Shown piece by piece: positions 1 through 4,760 of a stretch of DNA of 5,041 nt. Origin of the DNA: UBA9676 sp036522155 (GTDB lineage: Bacteria > Actinomycetota > Actinomycetes > Streptosporangiales > Streptosporangiaceae); NCBI GenBank assembly GCA_036522155.1, contig DATDGI010000007.1:1-5041 (forward strand), written 5' to 3'. The position numbers and the translations under genes are program-made. The notes under the pieces were generated by a model. That model did not search any database, was not told the origin of the DNA, and saw only the letters and a program-made list of their open reading frames with translations. Within the stretch, counting starts at the first letter, position 1, and every line of letters begins with the position of its first letter.

Positions 1-172
1 CTCCGATGTGGCCATGGCCGTGACCACGGACGCGGTCCAGCTGCTGGGAGGGTACGGGTACGTGAAGGACTACCCGGTCGAGCGGATGATGCGCGACGCC
101 AAGATCACCCAGATCTACGAGGGCACCAACCAGATCCAGCGGGTGGTCATGGCCCGGCAGCTGCTTAAGTGA
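1..172 (+). CDS. Acyl-CoA dehydrogenase, C-terminal fragment
   Basis: This is the 3' end of a gene that starts before the window; the frame begins at base 2 and ends with TGA at 170-172, giving 56 visible residues. Acyl-CoA dehydrogenases are FAD flavoenzymes that introduce the alpha-beta double bond in acyl-CoA thioesters during fatty-acid or branched-chain amino-acid breakdown in the cytoplasm. The visible part is the last helical segment: LLGGYGYVKDYPVERMMRD followed by the signature IYEGTNQIQR. The Glu in YEGT (residue 40 of the fragment) sits where the catalytic base of medium- and short-chain enzymes lies (Glu376 in human MCAD). The end, VVMARQLLK, is a normal terminus for the family, so the gene is not truncated at this side. 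Substrate chain length cannot be judged from this piece. The next gene converges on it, with 34 bases between the two stop codons. Confidence 0.94.
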   Translation, partial: SDVAMAVTTDAVQLLGGYGYVKDYPVERMMRDAKITQIYEGTNQIQRVVMARQLLK

Positions 173-206
173 CAAGAACCGGCGCCGCGTATCCGGCTGG
201 CACGGA

Positions 207-676
207 TCAGAAGATGCCCAGTTCATCCAGTTGAAGTAAGCGCTCGGTGCTGGCGATGCAGCGGTCGGCGGCGGTGATGGCGTCGTTTGCCTCCGCCACG
301 GTGATGGGGTCATAGCCGCGCGTGTCAGGGTATTCGGCCTGGTTGCGCCGTCTGCGGAGCCGGTCCAGTGAGGTGAGACCGGGCACGCCAGGAACTGGGC
401 CCTGATGGTGTCAACCACGGCGAGGTGGCCACCTGCGCTGGTGGGCCGAAGCCCTTGGTGGCTCAGCAGCGCGGTGGCACTCTTGCGCGCCGCGTCGTAG
501 GCGACGCTGTAGGCGGCTTCCGGATCCTGCTCCGCGGTCAGCCGGGCGCTGCCGATGTGCCGCCGCGCCGACGCCAGGAGCGCGGCTACTGTGTCGGGAT
601 CGCTGACGACTTGTTGCAGATGGCGGGCTTTGACCAGCGCGGTGACCTGGTCGGCGCCTTTGGCCCATCTACCCAC
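207..676 (-). pseudogene. HEPN-domain protein (MNT/HEPN toxin-like), frameshifted
   Basis: Read from GTG at 676, which has GGAGG five bases upstream, the frame gives a helical HEPN-type sequence: SARRHIGSARLTAEQDPEAA, then AYDAARKSATALLSHQGLRP and GGHLAVVDTIRAQF (to about base 392). From about base 386 the homology continues in the frame one base back, starting VPGLTSLDRLRRRRNQAEYP and ending LLQLDELGIF with TGA at 207-209. The two parts (about 96 and 59 residues) join into one HEPN protein of about 156 residues, the usual length, if one base is added near 386-392. Unshifted, the first frame runs past the motif and stays open into the neighbouring gene. HEPN proteins paired with MNT nucleotidyltransferases are RNase toxins in characterised systems. 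Here the motif reads R-x4-A-x-Y, keeping the Tyr but lacking the usual His. The gene overlaps the end of the nucleotidyltransferase gene by 8 bases, so translation is probably coupled. Real pseudogene, sequencing indel or rare frameshifting cannot be told apart from one sequence; I see no canonical X XXY YYZ slippery site in the overlap. Confidence 0.75.
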
Positions 677-1289
677 GGTCGCCTCCGTCCGGATCGTGCT
701 GGGTGCCTTGTGCGTGCGGCTGGATCTCGAGCAGCGGTGAGGAGTGCAGTTGCCGCGTGAAGCCATCGCCGGCGGCGTGCCACTCTTTGGGGCCTCGGAT
801 GATCACGTTGACTTCGCGGCCCAGTCGCCGCTCCGCCCGCCTCGCCGCCTCGTACGCCGCGTCCCGGTCCGGGGCGCCCACGAGGAGAACGTCCACATCG
901 CGTGGCGCGGGGCCACTCTCACCTGCGTACCGCGCTGCCCATGACCCGAAGATGAAGATCCGCTCGATCCCGTCCACTGGAGTGAACTCTTCCTCGACCA
1001 CCAGTGGCGGGCCGAACGCCATGAGAGCTAGCTGTGCCAGCGGCCGGAAGTATGGGCTGTCTGTGTTTGCGCTCAGCAGCTTGCTGCGCCCCACGGATCG
1101 TGCCCGCACAATGTCAGCGGTCTGCAATCGCCGCACCTCATTGGCTACTGTCTGGTACGGGTGTCCGGTGCGTTCCGCGAGATCATCGACCGTCCACTCC
1201 GTATTAGGGTCGGCGAGCACAAGCGCGAGCAGTTCACCCTGCAACCGGGAACGGAAGACAGGCAGCAGCGCCGGTGCCTCAGTACGCAC
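669..1289 (-). CDS. Winged-helix/MNT nucleotidyltransferase fusion (antitoxin-like)
   Basis: A 206-residue protein with two domains. Residues about 16-72 form a winged helix-turn-helix of ArsR type (WTVDDLAERTGHPYQTVANE, then a wing RARSVGRSK). Residues about 107-190 are a minimal nucleotidyltransferase of the DNA polymerase beta fold: GSW at 115-117 and the metal-binding pair DVD at 131-133 in a GS...DVDVLLVG context. A later EVNV (159-162) is where a third acidic strand residue is expected; Glu159 may fill it. The conserved tail GFTRQLHSSPLLEI follows. In characterised MNT/HEPN pairs the nucleotidyltransferase neutralises the HEPN toxin, in some cases by adding AMP to its conserved Tyr; that role is inferred here from the overlapping downstream HEPN gene. 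The HTH suggests the same protein represses its own promoter. The start is GTG at 1289: an in-frame TAG lies upstream at 1305-1307, there is no Shine-Dalgarno, and the predicted transcription start coincides with this codon. The enzymatic core looks intact. Confidence 0.9.
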   Translation of the reverse strand: MRTEAPALLPVFRSRLQGELLALVLADPNTEWTVDDLAERTGHPYQTVANEVRRLQTADIVRARSVGRSKLLSANTDSPYFRPLAQLALMAFGPPLVVEEEFTPVDGIERIFIFGSWAARYAGESGPAPRDVDVLLVGAPDRDAAYEAARRAERRLGREVNVIIRGPKEWHAAGDGFTRQLHSSPLLEIQPHAQGTQHDPDGGDRG

Positions 1290-1295
1290 AGGGCG

Positions 1296-1324
1296 AGTAT
1301 CGCTCTATTACAGAGCGATGTCAA
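1296..1324 (-). promoter_or_regulatory. Promoter of the nucleotidyltransferase/HEPN operon
   Basis: On the minus strand an exact -35 hexamer TTGACA (1324-1319) is followed by a 17-base spacer and the -10 GATACT (1301-1296, 4 of 6 consensus bases). Seven bases beyond the end of the -10 is base 1289, the G of the GTG start codon, so the mRNA is expected to be leaderless. This explains why no ribosome binding site precedes the gene. Confidence 0.75.
1299..1319. promoter_or_regulatory. Operator: 8-bp inverted repeat inside the promoter
   Basis: ATCGCTCT (1299-1306) and AGAGCGAT (1312-1319) are exact reverse complements separated by five bases. The repeat fills the spacer between the -35 and -10 boxes and overlaps one edge of each, so a bound repressor would block RNA polymerase. 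The winged-helix domain encoded immediately downstream is the obvious candidate ligand. Confidence 0.75.
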
Positions 1325-1346
1325 CCATTAAAAGGATGGATTATCT

Positions 1347-1359
1347 GCCGGGTTCCGGC
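1347..1359 (-). terminator. Short GC hairpin behind the SDR gene
   Basis: GCCGG (1347-1351) and CCGGC (1355-1359) form a 5-bp stem with a 3-base loop downstream of the minus-strand SDR gene and just ahead of the nucleotidyltransferase promoter. On the minus strand a TTTT run follows only after about 15 bases, so it is not a canonical intrinsic terminator. It could still limit read-through into the next unit. Confidence 0.25.
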
Positions 1360-1384
1360 GGTCACCGGGAGCCGGCTGCGTGCA

Positions 1385-1510
1385 TCAGGGTTCCGAACCG
1401 ATGACACGGCGGACCACGGCGTCCGGTCGGCCGGTCAGCGCGGCGGCGAGTTGCACTCCTGCCCAGTTCTTGCGCCGCCCGACGATCAGTGCACCCGTGC
1501 TCGAAGCCCC
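1385..1510 (-). other. In-frame protein-like tail after the SDR stop codon
   Basis: After the TAA stop of the SDR gene (1511-1513) the same frame stays open for 41 codons to TGA at 1385-1387. It reads like a real protein end, for example ALIVGRRKNWAGVQLAAALT and then GRPDAVVRRVIGSEP. There is no ATG; a GTG lies in frame inside this stretch but has no convincing ribosome binding site. I do not recognise the family. It may be the remnant C-terminus of a lost gene or a chance open frame in GC-rich DNA. Confidence 0.3.
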
Positions 1511-2417
1511 TTATTCGGACATCGGCGTGCGCGCCGAGTACGCTCCCGCGTCGAGGTCCTCGATGAGAGTCGGGCCTGCGGGTGCCCAGCCGAGAAGCTC
1601 CCGTGTCACAGTGCTCGTCGCCGCGAGATCCATGCCGAAGAAGGTGCCGATCCACCCGAAATGGCCTTGGACGTCATCAGGGGCGATCGATGTGACGGGG
1701 AGGCCGAAGGCGCGGCCGATGGCCTCCGCGATGTCGCGGGTGGGTATGCCGTCTTCCGCGACGGCGTGCAGGCGAGTGCCGGCCGGAGCCTTCGCGAGTC
1801 CAAGAGCGACGAGGCGCGCGGCATCGGACCGGTGCACGGCGGCCCACCGGTTGGTCCCGTCTCCCGGGTAGCCGGAGACGCCTTTCTCGCGGGCCACCGC
1901 GGCGATTACCGCGATGAACCCGTGGTCGCCAGTTCCGTGCACGGTCGGCGCGAAGCGCAGGCTCGCGGTGTGCACGCCGCGGTCGACGAACTCGAGCGCG
2001 AGATTCTCGCTGCCGCCGCGGGGCGAGTCCGGGCCATGGAACGGGGACGGATCGTCCTCGGTGGCAGGCCTGCCCTGGGTGAGGGCGGCGACGCCCGAGG
2101 CGAGCAGGGCGGCCGGTGCCGGCGAGCGCATCGCCCATGGTGTGGACCGCCGCTCGCTCGGCTGCGATCGAGTTCGCCGGGTTGGACCAGTCGTGCTTGT
2201 TCGCGAGGTGGATGACGGCTTCGGCGGCCTCAGCGCCAGCACGGATGCTCGCGAGATCGTCGAGGTCACCGCGGTGGACGCGGGCCCCCTTGGCCTGGAG
2301 GGCAGCGGCGGAGGCGTCGGACCTGGCGAGCCCGGTGACCTCATGTCCGGAGGCGAGAAGTTCATCGACGGTGGCGGAACCGATCCATCCGGAGGCTCCG
2401 GTGACGAAAACACGCAT
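1511..2417 (-). pseudogene. SDR/NAD-dependent epimerase-like oxidoreductase, frameshifted
   Basis: The start is ATG at 2417, preceded by AGGGAG with 8 bases spacing. The first frame (about 103 residues) opens MRVFVTGASGWIGSATVDEL: a Rossmann strand with the GxxGxxG dinucleotide-binding motif at residues 7-13, then HRGDLDDLASI and AVIHLANKHDW, the usual acidic and NAD-contact strands. After GDALAGTGR (to about 2109) homology moves to another frame and continues LLASGVAALTQGRPATEDDP, then PRGGSENLALEFVDRGV, RFAPTVHGTGDHGFIAV, GDGTNRWAAVHRSDAARLV and HFGWIGTFFGMDL, ending at TAA 1511-1513. Together they give about 301 residues, normal for this atypical extended-SDR group (SDR_a5-like). The break at 2107-2111 needs two extra bases, or loss of one, to restore the frame. 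There is no canonical YxxxK where expected (SPRGGSENLA), as in many atypical SDRs, so the substrate is unknown. The gene is divergent from a TetR regulator that probably controls it. It may be a decayed gene or a sequence error. Confidence 0.85.
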
Positions 2418-2454
2418 GACAGTCTCTCCCTTCGGCTCTGCCGCGGACGGAGCG

Positions 2455-2485
2455 GCTATGGCCTGATGTCAGTGACTGATGTCAG
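2455..2485 (-). promoter_or_regulatory. Possible SDR gene promoter
   Basis: On the minus strand CTGACA (2485-2480, 5 of 6 to the -35 consensus) is followed 19 bases later by CATAGC (2460-2455, 3 of 6). The spacing and -10 are poor, so this is tentative. Its appeal is that an operator core lies one base after the -35, the same placement as at the divergent TetR promoter. Confidence 0.3.
2464..2484. promoter_or_regulatory. Probable TetR operator, copy 1 (SDR side)
   Basis: A 21-bp imperfect palindrome centred on base 2474, with 8 of 10 positions symmetric. Its inner core TCAGTGACTGA is exact and its outer ends are TGA and TCA. The 9-bp core CAGTGACTG (2470-2478) recurs at 2514-2522. The segment also contains the direct repeat CTGATGTCAG at 2463-2472 and 2476-2485, and TGATGTC (2477-2483) is mirrored by GACATCA (2491-2497). 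Confidence 0.6.
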
Positions 2486-2511
2486 CCACAGACATCACCT
2501 TACACCTACAC

Positions 2512-2524
2512 GACAGTGACTGTC
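2512..2524. promoter_or_regulatory. Probable TetR operator, copy 2 (regulator side)
   Basis: GACAGTGACTGTC is an exact palindrome with 6-bp arms around a central G at 2518. It shares the core CAGTGACTG with copy 1, 44 bp away (about four helical turns), on the same face of the DNA. It lies just upstream of the -10 box of the regulator gene, fitting autorepression by a TetR dimer. Confidence 0.65.
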
Positions 2525-2529
2525 ATCAC

Positions 2530-2535
2530 TAGACT
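2530..2535 (+). promoter_or_regulatory. -10 box of the TetR gene; leaderless start
   Basis: TAGACT matches the actinobacterial TAnnnT -10 pattern and ends seven bases before the ATG at 2543, so transcription should begin at or one base before the start codon. No Shine-Dalgarno is visible. The -35 region (about 2507-2512) is poor, which is common in actinomycetes. Confidence 0.5.
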
Positions 2536-2542
2536 CGGATTC

Positions 2543-3133
2543 ATGGTGCGCTGGGAGCCGGGCGCGAGAGAGCGCTTGCAGGCAGCTGCGCTCGAGCTGT
2601 TCGCTACTCGCGGGTTCGAGCAGACGACCGCCGCGGAGATCGCGCAATCGGTCGGGTTGACCGAGCGCACGTTCTTCCGGCACTTCAGCGACAAGCGCGA
2701 GGTGCTGTTCTACGGGCAGGATCAGTTCCTCCAGGCGTTCGCCGACGGGGTGGACGCCGCACCGCCTGACGCATCCCCGCTCGAGGTCATCGCCTCCGCG
2801 CTGCACGGGGCGGCATCGTTTTTCCCCGACGAGCGCCGCCCGTACTCCCGCACGCGACAGGCCGTGATCGACCAGAACCCCGCGCTCCGGGAACGCGAAC
2901 TGCACAAGCTCGCGGGCCTCGTCACTACGGTCGCCGAGGCCCTGCGCGCGCGAGGCATCGGCGAGCCGGCGGCCACCCTCGCGGCGGAGTCCGGCGCCAC
3001 CGTGTTTGGAATCGCGTTCGCCCAGTGGATCCGCGAAGGCGAAACGCGGTCCCTCTCCGACATCGCACCGGACGTACTCCAAGAGCTGCTCAACCTAACC
3101 GGAGCGGCAACCGGGTCACGGAAGTTCCCGTGA
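2543..3133 (+). CDS. TetR-family transcriptional regulator
   Basis: A 196-residue one-domain-plus-ligand-domain repressor, normal for the family. The N-terminal DNA-binding domain is complete: RERLQAAALELFATRGFEQT (helix 1), then TAAEIAQSVGLTERTFFRHF, the helix-turn-helix at about residues 28-48, and the conserved SDKREVLF that begins helix 4. The rest is helical and carries the ligand/dimer domain, which is not conserved enough to predict a ligand. I chose ATG 2543 rather than the upstream in-frame GTG at 2516: MVRWEPGARERL is a normal TetR beginning, and the upstream start would lie inside the operator. It is divergent from the SDR gene across a 125-base region with two shared palindromes, the standard layout for a TetR repressor controlling itself and a neighbouring enzyme. 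The frame is intact, unlike that of its partner gene. Confidence 0.93.
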   Translation: MVRWEPGARERLQAAALELFATRGFEQTTAAEIAQSVGLTERTFFRHFSDKREVLFYGQDQFLQAFADGVDAAPPDASPLEVIASALHGAASFFPDERRPYSRTRQAVIDQNPALRERELHKLAGLVTTVAEALRARGIGEPAATLAAESGATVFGIAFAQWIREGETRSLSDIAPDVLQELLNLTGAATGSRKFP

Positions 3134-3158
3134 CGCACAAGAGTGCGCTTGCGCAGCG
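3134..3158 (+). terminator. Alternative hairpins after the TetR gene
   Basis: Immediately after the stop codon CGCAC (3134-3138) pairs with GTGCG (3143-3147) around a 4-base loop. An overlapping alternative stem joins TGCGC to GCGCA a few bases further on. There is no T-run, so function as a terminator is uncertain. Confidence 0.25.
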
Positions 3159-3185
3159 TCGCATCCACCGTTTCGTGCCTGTTCC

Positions 3186-3214
3186 GTGAGCGACGGCGTG
3201 CGGCCTGATAGCCT
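3186..3214 (+). promoter_or_regulatory. Possible promoter of the secreted-protein gene
   Basis: TAGCCT (3209-3214) fits TAnnnT and lies 17 bases after GTGAGC (3186-3191), which keeps the TGA core of a -35. A leader of about 12 bases would then carry GGAGG (3224-3228), five bases before the ATG. Confidence 0.3.
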
Positions 3215-3233
3215 CGCCGGAACGGAGGCGGAC

Positions 3234-3746
3234 ATGGCACGATGTGCGGGAAGTGCGGTGCTTCGCTCCACGGCCACGGCAGTCCTGATGGCATCCGCTC
3301 TGGTAGCGGCGAGCGCCCTGCCCGCGGCCGCGACCACGGGGACGGCACCATGTCCTCGCGGCCGGGCGGCCGTCACTGATGTTGCCTATGTCATTTTCCA
3401 TTCCGATGGAAGCAGCAACGACGTGAGCACGCTGCGCGGGAATGTGCGTCTCGGCGACACCGTCAACGCCCTTTTCAACGTGCCTGCCCTGCCGTCCGGC
3501 TGTTCGCAGGTGGAGCTGTCGCTGGCGTCCTACTCATCGAGCCGCCGTCCGGCCGGCAAGCAGAGGCTGTTCTCCTCGGATACGGGCGGATTCCTGCCCG
3601 GCGGCCGGTACGAGATGAGCGTCTCTGTCGCGCCACCGCCGTCGCCGGGTGCGCCCCGCGTGCACTTCACGCTCGACTTCGCCACTGGCCCGGTGCGCAC
3701 CGGGCCACACTACGGACCAGACCTGATCCAGTCCGCCCGGAACTGA
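3234..3746 (+). CDS. Secreted small protein of unknown function
   Basis: The start is ATG 3234, with GGAGG five bases upstream; the longer frame from GTG 3186 lacks such a site and would bury the signal peptide. The 170-residue product has a Sec signal peptide: a basic start (Arg3, Arg11), a hydrophobic stretch at about 14-29 (ATAVLMASALVAASAL), and an AxA site giving probable cleavage after PAAA (residue 33). The mature part of about 137 residues has two cysteines, Cys40 (TAPCPRG) and Cys90 (PSGCSQVEL), likely joined in a disulfide. Alternating hydrophobic segments (VELSLASYSS, YEMSVSVAPP, VHFTLDFATG) suggest a beta-sandwich. There is no lipobox, LPxTG motif or enzyme motif, so it is probably released or loosely wall-bound. 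The pattern VPALPSGCSQVELSLASY reminds me of uncharacterised actinomycete exported beta proteins, but I cannot name the family. It appears to be a single-gene unit, ending opposite a convergent gene. Confidence 0.85.
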   Translation: MARCAGSAVLRSTATAVLMASALVAASALPAAATTGTAPCPRGRAAVTDVAYVIFHSDGSSNDVSTLRGNVRLGDTVNALFNVPALPSGCSQVELSLASYSSSRRPAGKQRLFSSDTGGFLPGGRYEMSVSVAPPPSPGAPRVHFTLDFATGPVRTGPHYGPDLIQSARN

Positions 3747-3780
3747 AGCTCCACACAGCGACGTCAGCGACCTAGGCGGA

Positions 3781-3803
3781 GATCGGGCAGCCGACGGCCG
3801 ATC
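3781..3803. terminator. Hairpin between convergent genes
   Basis: GATCGG (3781-3786) and CCGATC (3798-3803) form a 6-bp stem with an 11-base loop, 34 bases after the stop of the secreted-protein gene. There is no T-tract on either strand. The position between convergent genes is right for a terminator, but the stem is modest. Confidence 0.35.
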
Positions 3804-3810
3804 ACCCGCA

Positions 3811-3836
3811 CGGTCCGCACCCTTGCGGCCCGACCG
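3811..3836. terminator. Second hairpin, next to the minus-strand stop
   Basis: CCGCA (3815-3819) pairs with TGCGG (3824-3828) around a 4-base loop. CGGT (3811-3814) can also pair with ACCG (3833-3836) across a bulge. It lies three bases beyond the stop codon of the minus-strand gene and could end its transcript; no T-run follows. Confidence 0.4.
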
Positions 3837-3838
3837 GG

Positions 3839-4255
3839 TTAGTGGGTGGCTGACTCGTGGGTGTCCGGTGAGGCGGGGGCCGTGTCGTCGGCGGTGGGGC
3901 CGTCTGCCGGGGTGGCGGCGCTGGTATGCCGGCGCAGGCGGGTCAGTGCGGTCACCGCACCGGCCGCCGCGAGCAGCGAGAAGGCCACGGCCTTGCGCCA
4001 TGGGCGCGGCTTGGGCTGGCCCGGCTCGATGCGGTGGGCGGCCGAGGACAACGCGGCCGAGACCTTGGGCGCGACCTGATGCTGGAGGACCTGGCCACCG
4101 CGCTCAATCTGTGGCGCCGCCCACGCCCGGGTCCGGTGCACACTGCGTTTGGCCGCTTCGCTGGTGTTCTTGGCCAGTGGTGGCAGCTGGGCCGCCAGCC
4201 GCCGGGCGCTATCCATCGCGGCTTCGGCCTGTTGGTTTTTCTTCGTGCGGGACAT
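3839..4255 (-). CDS. Small single-span membrane protein (DUF5324-like)
   Basis: The start is ATG 4255, with GGAGG five bases upstream; the upstream in-frame ATG at 4285 has no such site. The 138-residue product begins with a polar basic segment (MSRTKKNQQAEAAMDSARRL). A long amphipathic helical stretch follows, with repeated Ala/Arg/Val spacing (AAKRSVHRTRAWAAPQIERG, then HQVAPKVSAALSSAAHRIEP). A basic turn (KPRPWRKA) precedes one membrane span at about residues 88-105 (AVAFSLLAAAGAVTAL), then RLRRH and an acidic, Ser/Thr/Pro-rich tail. The order APxxxxG...APKVSAAL, then basic turn, then membrane span resembles the actinomycete DUF5324 group, though this protein is shorter; that link is from memory and uncertain. 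The charge pattern would place the basic residues on both sides of a short span. Function is unknown. The gene seems to stand alone; 63 bases separate it from the remnant upstream. Confidence 0.8.
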   Translation of the reverse strand: MSRTKKNQQAEAAMDSARRLAAQLPPLAKNTSEAAKRSVHRTRAWAAPQIERGGQVLQHQVAPKVSAALSSAAHRIEPGQPKPRPWRKAVAFSLLAAAGAVTALTRLRRHTSAATPADGPTADDTAPASPDTHESATH

Positions 4256-4318
4256 GGGGACCTCCGCGGGGTGCTTTCCTGCCACGCCTGCGAGTCACCC
4301 TGCCCACCGCTGGCCTGA

Positions 4319-4570
4319 TCAATCATTCACAGGGTCAGGACGGGGGTTACCGCGCCGCGCAGCCCAGCCGCCGCGGGTGGAGCCGGGCCGGGTCGGCCAG
4401 AGCAGGTGCAGCTCGGCGATCCGCCCATCCGTCACGGTGAAGCCGAGCCCGCACTGCGGTGCTTCCCAGCTGCCGTACAGCGCCCCCGGCACGCCGTTGA
4501 CGGTGGCCGGGATCGCCTGCGGCAGGAACCGTGGCGCGGTGCGCAAAGGCACCCCGAGCTGCCTATTCGC
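4319..4570 (-). pseudogene. Remnant of a SigJ-like sigma factor C-terminal (SnoaL-like) domain
   Basis: The minus-strand frame ending in TGA at 4319-4321 contains ATVNGVPGALYGSWEAPQCG followed by LGFTVTDGRIAELHLL. This pattern (VNG.PG, then a strand, then GFTV..GRIAEI) is typical of the SnoaL/NTF2-like domain at the end of ECF sigma factors of the SigJ kind. Only this last part is present: the frame reaches back through RQLGVPLRTAPRFL to a stop near 4616-4618, no sigma-factor region 2 or 4 is seen in any frame, and the GTG at 4552 has no ribosome binding site. The tail WPTRPGSTRGGWAARRGNPR is not family-like. I read it as the 3' fragment of a lost gene; a small, free-standing NTF2-fold protein is the alternative, but it would be too short to fold (77 residues against about 120). 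Confidence 0.45.
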
Positions 4571-4607
4571 TGCTTTCCGCGCGTGTCGCGTAGCGCGCTC
4601 CGAGGCT

Positions 4608-4623
4608 AGCTGTGGTCACAGCT
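4608..4623. promoter_or_regulatory. Operator-like inverted repeat
   Basis: AGCTGTG (4608-4614) and CACAGCT (4617-4623) are exact reverse complements with a 2-base spacer. The size and symmetry suit a dimeric regulator. It lies 8 bases before TATTTA, a possible -10 on the plus strand, but no good -35 is present. Confidence 0.35.
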
Positions 4624-4760
4624 TGCGGACGTATTTACCCCCGGTAATTGTCACGCTACGTGTTGTCAATCTGTGATCCGCCCAGCGCCACTGGGGTGAC
4701 ATGCCGACACAACTTTTTCCGGTGAATCAAGCGAATCCCTTGTCTGGTTCTGGCAATGTA

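Noticed and set aside
396..404. GGGCCCA as a programmed -1 slippery site in the HEPN gene
   Set aside because: The heptamer is in the wrong phase relative to the zero frame for X XXY YYZ slippage.
425..1404. Several plus-strand open frames across the nucleotidyltransferase and HEPN genes
   Set aside because: They are Arg/Ser/Pro-rich mirror frames of GC-rich minus-strand genes, with no domain or ribosome binding site.
1677..2100. The continued first SDR frame beyond the break
   Set aside because: After GDALAGTGRP it becomes Arg-rich (RPARLGRRRPHPGQ) without homology, as expected of out-of-frame reading.
1274..2215. Long plus-strand open frame of 313 codons opposite the SDR gene
   Set aside because: Both SDR halves on the other strand show clear family motifs; this frame shows none, and long antisense frames are expected at this GC content.
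2495..3401. Minus-strand open frames opposite the TetR and secreted-protein genes
   Set aside because: They are shadow frames; the plus-strand genes have intact domains, ribosome sites or a signal peptide.
4664..4669. Exact TTGACA on the minus strand as the -35 of a promoter for the sigma-factor remnant
   Set aside because: At 16-18 bases spacing there is only TACCGG-like sequence, with no TAnnnT -10.
4680..4760. Possible c-di-AMP (ydaO) or cobalamin riboswitch, because of GGTGAATC and GCCACTGGGG
   Set aside because: The other obligatory blocks (the GUCAGCUAACC-type 3' block, or the full B12 box) are missing, so short matches alone do not support it; a covariance-model scan would settle it.
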